Shown in pieces: positions 7,579 to 12,174 of a stretch of 12,174 nt of DNA (positions are counted from its first letter, which is position 1; each line of letters begins with the position of its first letter). A program made the translations under genes and the position numbers. The notes beneath the pieces are model-generated. The model was not told where the DNA came from. It did not search any database and saw only the letters and a list, made by a program, of their open reading frames with translations. The DNA is from an uncultured Pseudomonadota bacterium. Lineage in GTDB: Bacteria; Myxococcota_A; UBA796; CAJQPC01. The DNA lies in NCBI GenBank assembly GCA_937915955.1, contig CALGIB010000675.1, positions 1-12,174 on the forward strand, given 5' to 3'.

Positions 7579-8205
7579 GTCCAGGCGCTTGAGCGTCTTG
7601 TCCTTCTCGAAGAACCAGACCGCCACCGGGATCAGCGCCGGCAGCCCGCAGAAGACCAGGGTGAGCCCCACGAAGCTCGGGTAGAAGACCAGGATGGCCA
7701 GGCCCAGGCCGACCTTGGCGATGGGCTCGTCCGCGGGCCCGTCCATGGCGCCGACGCGCTGCATGATGTGCTCGTTCTTGGCGTAGAGCGCGAGCCCCCA
7801 GATCGGCATCGGCGCGTAGGTGCTGGCCTCAGGCGTCACGCAGACGGGGTGCCAGGCCAGGCCCATGCCCTTGCCGACGGTGTCCTGGCAGTACCGGACC
7901 GCGCCCTCCTCGGCCGAGTCGCAGACCCAGATGTCGATCAGCTGGCGGCCCTGCTGGAAGCCGCGGGGCAGGACCGACGGATCGACCTCCTCGGCGACGC
8001 GCTCGAGCGTCTGCTGCTGGCCGGCCAGGTCCAGCTTGCTGAGGTGCTCGACCCGCCGCAGCCGCACGACGGTGGTCAGGCGCATGGCCATGTCCCAGTG
8101 CCACTTGCAGCGCACGGCGACGACCTCGTCGTCACGATCGCGGGCAAGCTCGAAGCCCAGCCGGCGAAGCTCCTCGAGCCTGGGGGCCAGAGACAGGTCG
8201 ATCAT
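7573..8205 (-). CDS. Unrecognised protein with C-terminal membrane hairpin
   Basis: I do not recognise a family for this 210-residue protein. Residues 1-160 are soluble and mixed-charge, with no signal peptide. They include a CKWHWDMAMRLTTVVRLRR segment and a QGRQLIDIWVCDSAEE segment. Residues about 165-200 are strongly hydrophobic (VGLGLAILVFYPSFVGLTLV and following) with a Gly-Leu-Pro break, fitting two closely spaced membrane helices or one re-entrant hairpin. A basic tail EKDKTLKRLDG follows. It is therefore probably anchored in the inner membrane by its C-terminus with the large N-terminal part in the cytoplasm. The ATG at 8205 has only a weak Shine-Dalgarno (GGTGG) and lies 13 bases after the dksA stop on the same strand, so the two are probably co-transcribed and possibly translationally coupled. 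Codon use matches its neighbours and argues for a real gene. Confidence 0.75.
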   Translation of the reverse strand: MIDLSLAPRLEELRRLGFELARDRDDEVVAVRCKWHWDMAMRLTTVVRLRRVEHLSKLDLAGQQQTLERVAEEVDPSVLPRGFQQGRQLIDIWVCDSAEEGAVRYCQDTVGKGMGLAWHPVCVTPEASTYAPMPIWGLALYAKNEHIMQRVGAMDGPADEPIAKVGLGLAILVFYPSFVGLTLVFCGLPALIPVAVWFFEKDKTLKRLDG

Positions 8206-8218
8206 GAGTGAGCCACCG

Positions 8219-8659
8219 CTAGAAGTCCCAGCGGCGGCGCTCCTGCTGCTCGGCCGTCGTCTTGCAGTCGATGCAGAGCGTGGCGACAGGGCGAGCCAGC
8301 AGGCGGCGGTAGGTGATGGGCGCGCCGCAGCTCTCGCACATCCCGTACTCGCCGTCGTCGACGCGCTCGAGCGCCTTGCCGATCTTCCGGAGCATCAGGC
8401 GGTCGCGATCGGCCAGGCGCAGCGAGAAGCCGCGGTCAGACTCGTTCGCGGCCTGGTCCACGGCGTCGGCGTCCAGCTCCTTCTGCTCGGTCAGGTCCGA
8501 GATGCTCTGACGACCGTTCTCGAGCAGCTCAGCCGCCCGCTCGCGGAGGATCGCGCGCAGGTGCAGGAGCTCGTCCATCGGGAGGTATTCGTCATCCGGC
8601 GGCATGTCGTCGGGGGAGATGTCTTCGAGGCGGGGCTTGGGGGTGTCGGCGTCGCTCAT
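8219..8659 (-). CDS. dksA: DksA/TraR-family RNA polymerase-binding transcription factor
   Basis: DksA binds the secondary channel of RNA polymerase and, with ppGpp, adjusts initiation at rRNA and stress promoters. The 146-residue product is close to the 151 of E. coli DksA. It has an acidic N-terminus and a helical hairpin with the coiled-coil tip motif D65-A-V-D68-Q-A70 (the DxxDxA pattern needed for activity). A four-cysteine zinc finger follows, C108-x2-C111 and C129-x2-C132, and the protein ends with a basic C-terminal helix. The reading frame is open to an ATG at 8839. The MSDADTPKP start at 8659 is chosen because conserved DksA sequence begins just after it, AGGAG lies 11 bases upstream (8675-8671), and the longer N-terminus is low-complexity and overlaps the divergent promoter region. 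The gene is upstream of, and probably co-transcribed with, the membrane protein gene at 7573-8205. Confidence 0.92.
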   Translation of the reverse strand: MSDADTPKPRLEDISPDDMPPDDEYLPMDELLHLRAILRERAAELLENGRQSISDLTEQKELDADAVDQAANESDRGFSLRLADRDRLMLRKIGKALERVDDGEYGMCESCGAPITYRRLLARPVATLCIDCKTTAEQQERRRWDF

Positions 8660-8691
8660 GGGCGGTCGCACTCCTGGAGATTGGCCGGGCC

Positions 8692-8720
8692 AAGTTAGGT
8701 CCACGAGGGCCGAGGAGCAA
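8692..8720 (-). promoter_or_regulatory. Candidate sigma-70-type promoter of dksA
   Basis: On the minus strand TTGCTC (8720-8715) and TAACTT (8697-8692) are separated by exactly 17 bases. Each matches the -35 or -10 consensus at three key positions (TTG; TA and final T). Transcription would begin near 8685, about 25 bases before the dksA ATG, leaving room for the AGGAG ribosome site. The match is moderate and unproven. Confidence 0.4.
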
Positions 8721-8778
8721 GGGGTCCTGTGCATTTCGGGCCCGGTAGCGGCAAACTTGAGCGATCGAGCACAGCTGG

Positions 8779-8796
8779 GAGCGTCCTCGGACGCTC
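8779..8796. promoter_or_regulatory. Perfect 8-2-8 inverted repeat, candidate operator between dksA and the COG0170 gene
   Basis: GAGCGTCC (8779-8786) and GGACGCTC (8789-8796) are perfect reverse complements separated by TC. The dyad lies in the 170-base divergent region, 21 bases upstream of the TATGGT candidate -10 of the downstream gene, where a dimeric regulator would overlap or replace the -35. A hairpin with a very tight loop is possible, but there is no T tract, so a protein-binding site is the better guess. The binding protein is unknown. Confidence 0.4.
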
Positions 8797-8817
8797 GGCG
8801 GGGGCCTCGCGGCTGGT

Positions 8818-8823
8818 TATGGT
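8818..8823 (+). promoter_or_regulatory. Candidate -10 element (TATGGT) for a leaderless mRNA
   Basis: TATGGT ends 6 bases before the ATG at 8830, so a transcript started at the usual distance would begin on the start codon itself. There is no Shine-Dalgarno upstream of this ATG (GGTTCCCCC) and no in-frame alternative start before an upstream stop at 8758-8760. No -35 match is visible at 16-18 bases. This is an inference from spacing. Confidence 0.3.
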
Positions 8824-8829
8824 TCCCCC

Positions 8830-9795
8830 ATGACAGCAAGCCTGGCCTTGCAGAGTCACGAGCTCGCTCTGGACCTGCGCTCTCTGCTGCACGACATCGA
8901 CCCGGCGCGGTGGTCGACGGAGCTGGCCCAGACCTTCCACGATCGCCTGGCCCAGCTGCAGCAACGCCTCGACCAGCTCCTGGCCGCCAGCTTCAGCGAG
9001 CACTCGCTGGCGGACCTGCGCAACCGGCTGCGCGAGCTCGAGCAGCTCCTGCAGCGGCACGCGCCCCCCACACAGGGGGACCTCGAGCAGTCCTGGCAGG
9101 ACTTCCGGATGCAGCTGCAGCCCGCCTACGAGGCCCTGGCGGCCGAGCTCGGCGCCTTCGATATCCACTTGCCCAGCCTGCGCCCGACGAACTACTCGCG
9201 GAACATCCTGCACATGTGCGGCGGCATGACCGCGGTGGTCCTGATCGAGTCGATCCCCAGCGTCGGCGTGCTGCAGGCCATCGCCGGCACCTGGCTGGCC
9301 ACCGCCTGGACGCTGGAGCTGTCCCGGCGCTTCTTCCCCAGCTGGAACGCCGTGCTGATGAAGCTGCTCGGCAAGGTGGCGCACCCGCACGAGACCCACC
9401 GCGTCAACTCGTCGACCTGGTTCTGCACCGCGCTGTTCCTGCTCTCGCTCTCCGGAAGCCACTTGATCTGCGCGATCGGCGCGATCGTCCTGGCGCTGGC
9501 CGACCCCGCCGCGGCCCTGGTCGGCCGCCGCTTCGGCAAGACCAGGCTGGTCAACGGCCGCTCGCTCCAAGGCACCCTGGCCTTCTTCGTCGTCGGACTG
9601 CTGGCCTCCTGGGGACTGCTGGCTGTGGCCCACCCCGCCGTCAGCCTGGCCGAGGGCGTCGTGGTCGGCGCGCTGGCCTCGGGGCTGGCGGCCCTGGCCG
9701 AGCTCTTCAGCCGTCGCATCGACGACAACCTGAGCATCCCGCTCTCCGCGGCGGCGGGCGCCTGGGCGGCCATGACCTGGCTGGTCATCCCCTGA
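8830..9795 (+). CDS. Dolichol kinase / phytol kinase-like (COG0170) membrane protein with N-terminal helical extension
   Basis: Residues about 118-321 carry the pattern of the CTP-dependent lipid-alcohol kinase family (Sec59, Dgk1, VTE5). This includes RPTNYSRNILHMCGG (118-132), E163-L-SRRFFPSWN, HPHETHR around E188, and the nucleotide-site block A-D225-PAAALVGRRFGK (to 237). It continues with NGRSLQGTLAFF (242-253) and the last motif AELFSRRIDDNLSIP (290-304). Several hydrophobic segments (about 130-160, 196-224, 250-272, 276-290, 303-320) fit a multi-pass inner-membrane protein. Family members phosphorylate polyprenols, phytol or diacylglycerol; the substrate here cannot be named. The first 110 residues are unusual for the family: heptad-like, Leu/Gln/Arg/Glu-rich helices (LAQLQQRLDQLL, LRNRLRELEQLLQRH) suggesting a cytoplasmic coiled coil. 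The ATG lacks a ribosome site, so a leaderless start is considered. The stop overlaps the RCC1 gene by 4 bases (CTGA). Confidence 0.82.
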   Translation: MTASLALQSHELALDLRSLLHDIDPARWSTELAQTFHDRLAQLQQRLDQLLAASFSEHSLADLRNRLRELEQLLQRHAPPTQGDLEQSWQDFRMQLQPAYEALAAELGAFDIHLPSLRPTNYSRNILHMCGGMTAVVLIESIPSVGVLQAIAGTWLATAWTLELSRRFFPSWNAVLMKLLGKVAHPHETHRVNSSTWFCTALFLLSLSGSHLICAIGAIVLALADPAAALVGRRFGKTRLVNGRSLQGTLAFFVVGLLASWGLLAVAHPAVSLAEGVVVGALASGLAALAELFSRRIDDNLSIPLSAAAGAWAAMTWLVIP

Positions 9796-10649
9796 TCCTG
9801 CTCGCGCTGGCCTGCGCGACGGCGTGTCCCGAGGGCAGCGTGGCCCATCGGGGCGAGTGCATCCAGCTCTCCCAGCCCTTCCAGGCGGTCAGCGCCGGGG
9901 GAGCCCACGCGTGCGGGGCCTACGTCGACGGCGGGCTGTTCTGCGACGCCAGCGACGACGAGGCGCTCAACGGCGACTTCGACGGCGTGGCCGTCTCGGC
10001 CGGTGCGCTGCACACCTGCGCGATCCTCGAGGACACGAGCGTGGCCTGCTGGGGGGTCGAGGGCGTGGCCCCCGAGCCCGAGGAGACCGGCTGGATGGCC
10101 GTCAGCGCCGGACAGGACTTCAGCTGCGGCCTGCGCGACGGGGCGATCACCTGCTGGGGTCAGGAGGCCCCTCAGCCCGACGAGAGCGGCACGACCTGGA
10201 TCGGCCTCAGCGCCGGGGACCACCATGTCTGCGCGGTGGACGGCGCCGGAGGGCTGAGCTGCTGGGGCCAGGACGACTACGGCCAGTCCACGCCGCCCGA
10301 GGAGCCCACACTGGTCGCCGTCAGCGCCGGGGGCCTGCACACCTGCGGCCTGGACAGCGAGGGGCAGGTGCACTGCTGGGGCATGCAGGACGGCACCGCG
10401 GCCGACTACGGCCAGGTCAGCGAGACCCCCGTGCTCGAGTCGAAGGCCGTCCAGATCAGCGCCGGACGGCGCCACACCTGCGCGCTGAGCGAGGACGGCG
10501 CGCTGACCTGCTGGGGCAGCGACGTGTTCGGCCAGTCCACCCCGGCCGAGGCGGACTGGGCGCGCGTCAGCGCAGGCGCGATGCTGTCCTGCGGCCTGAC
10601 GACCTGGGGCGACGTGGCCTGCTGGGGGCTCTTCGAGGGCGTGCTCTAG
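9792..10649 (+). CDS. Seven-repeat RCC1-like lipoprotein, apparent CTG start
   Basis: The product contains seven RCC1-type repeats of the form VSAGxxHTCxLxxxGxxxCWG, enough to close one seven-bladed beta-propeller. The serines of the SAG motifs are at 34, 69, 105, 140, 178, 223 and 260. Every repeat carries two cysteines (14 in all), which in an exported protein would form one disulfide per blade. The open frame encodes MILLALACATACPEGS at its start when CTG 9792 is used: a short export signal with a cysteine at 8 (or 12) for lipidation, then a small C-x11-C element. No ATG, GTG or TTG starts this frame near the signal. CTG at 9777 would give a slightly longer signal. The first conventional start, GTG at 9840 (GAGGG 4 bases upstream), would remove the signal. 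CTG 9792 overlaps the preceding TGA as CTGA, so termination-reinitiation is plausible. The function is unknown; propellers of this type usually bind proteins. It is 4 bases from the convergent TPR gene. The repeat call is firm, the exact start is not. Confidence 0.8.
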   Translation: MILLALACATACPEGSVAHRGECIQLSQPFQAVSAGGAHACGAYVDGGLFCDASDDEALNGDFDGVAVSAGALHTCAILEDTSVACWGVEGVAPEPEETGWMAVSAGQDFSCGLRDGAITCWGQEAPQPDESGTTWIGLSAGDHHVCAVDGAGGLSCWGQDDYGQSTPPEEPTLVAVSAGGLHTCGLDSEGQVHCWGMQDGTAADYGQVSETPVLESKAVQISAGRRHTCALSEDGALTCWGSDVFGQSTPAEADWARVSAGAMLSCGLTTWGDVACWGLFEGVL

Positions 10650-10653
10650 CGGC

Positions 10654-11790
10654 TCAGCCCTCGGGGAGGTGACCCCGGCCCAGGATCACCTGCTGCACGC
10701 CGTGTACGCGGTGCAGGACCTCGAGCCGATCGAGCAGGTCTTCGACCGCCAGCAGGCTGGCGCGGCCCATGTCCACGCAGAAGGTCAGGCCGCGGCCGCC
10801 TCGCTTGGGCTCCAGGTCGCTGATGTAGTGGAAGCGCCCGCCGGTGGGGCTGCCGAAGCGCCCGTTGAAGCCCTCGGTGTACCAGTCGGCGATCAGCGGC
10901 TCCAGCAGCGCGACGGCGTCGCCCTCGTGCAGCAGCACGTGGATGGGCAGCTGATCCCAGGGCGTCTGGCTCGACACGGCCACCGGGAAGGGCGTGCCCT
11001 CGACCGGCAGCAGCAGCGGCGCCCGCGCCAGCGCCTCGAAGCCCGAGATCGCCACGACCATGGGCTGGTCACCGATCTGGCCGGCGCCCCCCTCGGGGGA
11101 GGCGAGGTCCACGCGAATGGCGGCGTAGGGCCGCGCGCCCTCGGGGATCAGCGGCACGATCTCGCCGTCGGGGGCCCGCTGCATGCGCGCGGGCTCGGCC
11201 ATCCAGCCCTGGGCCTCCATCTCCTTGGCCTTGTCGTCGAAGAACTCGACGTAGGACTCGCGGTGGGCGACCAGGAAGTCCCTGGGCGAGCGGCAGCTGG
11301 CGATCCAGCCGCGGACGGCCTTGGTCAGCGCCTCGACGGCCGCGACGTACTCGGGTCCGTCCTTGCAGAGCTCGCCGTAGCGCCTCAGCTCGGCCAGGCC
11401 CTCGTCCACGCGGCCCATGGCCAGCAGCAGGTGAGCGTGCTGGGCGCGGCCCGAGTGGGCGACCTCGATCTCATAGAGCTGCTCGTAGACCTCGAGCGCC
11501 GCGCCGGGCCTGTCTTGATCCTCGTGCGCGGCGGCCAGCGCCAGCGTCGCGTGCGCCAGGAACTCGGGCGGCGCGCCGTGCTGCCAGCCCAGCTCGATGG
11601 CCTTGACCAGGTGGTCCTGGGCCTGCTCGGACTGGCCCAGCTGGAGCTGCACGACGGCCAGCCCCTGCAGCAGATCCGGGCGGGGTCGATCCGCCTCTGC
11701 GATGGCCTGCTGCAGCAGCTCACGGGCCTCTTCGGGCTGGCCCCCGTTGAGGGCGATCATGGCCTTCTGTGCCAGTTCATCCGCGGACAT
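10654..11790 (-). CDS. TPR-repeat protein with uncharacterised C-terminal domain
   Basis: This 378-residue protein has no signal peptide and is probably cytoplasmic. Residues 1-150 hold about four tetratricopeptide repeats with the A-x-G-x2-x2-A spacing, for example NGGQPEEARELLQQAIAEA (15-33), LGQSEQAQDHLVKAIELG (51-68), QDRPGAALEVYEQLYEIE and MGRVDEGLAELRRYGEL. These helical pairs normally form a protein-binding superhelix. Residues about 160-378 are a mixed alpha/beta domain that I do not recognise. It includes PMVVAISGFEALARAPLLLP, TPWDQLPIHVLLHEGDAVAL, GFNGRFGSPTGGRFHYISDL and RGLTFCVDMGRASLLAVEDL. No catalytic motif is evident. The ATG at 11790-11788 is preceded by GAGG (11800-11797) with a 6-base spacer. 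The gene ends 4 bases from the RCC1 gene and diverges from thyX with 60 bases between starts. A role with either neighbour is possible but not indicated by sequence. Confidence 0.85.
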   Translation of the reverse strand: MSADELAQKAMIALNGGQPEEARELLQQAIAEADRPRPDLLQGLAVVQLQLGQSEQAQDHLVKAIELGWQHGAPPEFLAHATLALAAAHEDQDRPGAALEVYEQLYEIEVAHSGRAQHAHLLLAMGRVDEGLAELRRYGELCKDGPEYVAAVEALTKAVRGWIASCRSPRDFLVAHRESYVEFFDDKAKEMEAQGWMAEPARMQRAPDGEIVPLIPEGARPYAAIRVDLASPEGGAGQIGDQPMVVAISGFEALARAPLLLPVEGTPFPVAVSSQTPWDQLPIHVLLHEGDAVALLEPLIADWYTEGFNGRFGSPTGGRFHYISDLEPKRGGRGLTFCVDMGRASLLAVEDLLDRLEVLHRVHGVQQVILGRGHLPEG

Positions 11791-11850
11791 GGCGTGCCTC
11801 GATGTCTCAAATAGTGGTTAGGGACCATACCCCGTCGAGGTGCCCAGACC
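11791..11850. promoter_or_regulatory. Divergent start region between TPR gene and thyX
   Basis: These 60 bases must hold both promoters. The middle is relatively AT-rich (CTCAAATAGTGGTTAG, around 11806-11821). The flanks CCTCGA (11797-11802) and TCGAGG (11835-11840) are perfect inverted copies that include the GAGG ribosome site of each gene, so the region is roughly symmetric. TATGGT on the minus strand (11829-11824) is a possible -10 for the TPR gene, leaving a leader of about 25-30 bases. No convincing -35 element is seen for either direction. Confidence 0.3.
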
Positions 11851-12174
11851 ATGAAGCTGACCCCAGAGCTGCGAGAGCAGATCGACGCCGCCCGCGCCCA
11901 GACCCGCTCCACGCGGCGCGCCACCGTAACGGCCCTCGAGGAGCTCCTGTATGAGCCGATCGGGTGCCTGGACCACGGCTTCGTGCGCTGCATCGACTAC
12001 ATGGGCGACGACAGCGCCATCGTGCAGGCCGCGCGCGTGAGCTACGGCCAGGGCACCAAGGCCCTGCGCCAGGATCGCGGCCTGATCCGCTACCTGATGC
12101 GGCACCGCCACACCTCGCCCTTCGAGATGTGTGAGATCAAGCTTCACGTGAAGCTCCCGATCTTCATCGCTCGC
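11851..12174 (+). CDS. thyX: Flavin-dependent thymidylate synthase ThyX (N-terminal part, cut by window edge)
   Basis: ThyX makes dTMP from dUMP using methylene-tetrahydrofolate and FAD/NADPH, replacing or supplementing ThyA. The 108 residues present include the hallmark GFVRCIDYMGDDSAIVQAAR (43-62) and VSYGQGTK (63-70). The FAD-contacting helix LIRYLMRHRHTSPFEMCEIK (78-97) follows. The window ends at LPIFIAR, just before the RHRxxSxNxxSxR signature expected next. The Arg-rich extension of about 40 residues before the core (TRRATVTALEELLYEPIGCLD) is typical of the ThyX form known from alphaproteobacteria and some deltaproteobacteria. The ATG at 11851 has GAGG (11837-11840) 10 bases upstream. 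The gene diverges from the TPR gene. Identification is secure despite truncation. Confidence 0.95.
   Translation, partial: MKLTPELREQIDAARAQTRSTRRATVTALEELLYEPIGCLDHGFVRCIDYMGDDSAIVQAARVSYGQGTKALRQDRGLIRYLMRHRHTSPFEMCEIKLHVKLPIFIAR

Noticed and set aside
6856..8211. 451-codon + frame across map and the antisense of the membrane protein
   Set aside because: It is out of frame with map, whose metal ligands fix the true frame, and its composition is shadow-like.
8660..8839. N-terminal extension of dksA to the upstream ATG at 8839
   Set aside because: It has no similarity to DksA, overlaps the divergent gene start and the candidate promoter, and a good ribosome site precedes the 8659 start.
9470..9487. 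Tandem 9-base GCGCGATCG duplication
   Set aside because: It encodes part of a hydrophobic helix (AIGAI) and is easily explained by codon bias.
8604..9791. Upstream extension of the RCC1 frame to ATG 8604
   Set aside because: This part is an Arg/Pro/Gly-rich shadow of the COG0170 gene; meaningful sequence in this frame begins only at the hydrophobic signal near 9777-9792.
9885..10640. RCC1 repeats as a DNA-level repeat or CRISPR-like array
   Set aside because: The periodicity of 35-45 codons is at protein level with diverged DNA; there are no identical repeats or spacers.
10669..11814. 381-codon + frame antisense to the TPR gene
   Set aside because: Shadow frame with no family features; the minus frame has clear TPR repeats and a good ribosome site.

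Overview
The window is about 12 kb of very GC-rich (clearly above 60 %), almost fully coding bacterial chromosome. It carries eight complete genes plus one cut gene at each edge. The protein set is a lipoprotein-type alpha-2-macroglobulin, a Cys-paired RCC1-repeat lipoprotein, a TPR protein, DksA and a flavin-dependent thymidylate synthase. Together with the strong G/C third-position bias this suggests a Gram-negative, diderm bacterium of the Myxococcota / former Deltaproteobacteria type. That placement is an inference from gene content; no 16S or marker phylogeny is available.

Layout: 1-585 (-) N-terminal part of a DAO-type FAD oxidoreductase; 627-6266 (+) a 1879-residue bacterial alpha-2-macroglobulin with an intact CLEQ thioester motif; 6276-6674 (-) an AHSA1/SRPBCC small protein; 6719-7546 (+) type I methionine aminopeptidase (map); 7573-8205 (-) an unrecognised protein with a C-terminal membrane hairpin, 13 bases downstream of 8219-8659 (-) dksA; 8830-9795 (+) a dolichol-kinase-like (COG0170) membrane protein with an added N-terminal helical region, overlapping by 4 bases with 9792-10649 (+) a seven-repeat RCC1-like lipoprotein with an apparent CTG start; 10654-11790 (-) a TPR protein; 11851-end (+) the N-terminal part of thyX.

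Strands alternate almost gene by gene. The three convergent gene ends are separated by only 9, 26 and 4 bases, and the four divergent starts by 41, 44, 170 and 60 bases. Regulation is therefore squeezed into four short divergent regions. Two of these hold dyad-symmetric sequences: 6682-6699, and the 8-2-8 dyad at 8779-8796. Only two pairs could share an mRNA: dksA with the membrane protein, and the COG0170 protein with the RCC1 protein.

The genes do not form an evident single pathway. They are housekeeping functions (map, dksA, thyX) mixed with envelope proteins (macroglobulin, RCC1 lipoprotein, lipid-kinase-like protein). I see no CRISPR array, tRNA, rRNA, insertion sequence or phage gene, and no clear new multi-gene system. 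The most interesting points are the unusually short lipoprotein signals with non-ATG starts, the 14-cysteine seven-bladed RCC1 propeller, the macroglobulin without an adjacent PBP1C gene, a G9 tract inside an FAD-binding motif, and the dyad between dksA and the lipid-kinase-like gene.
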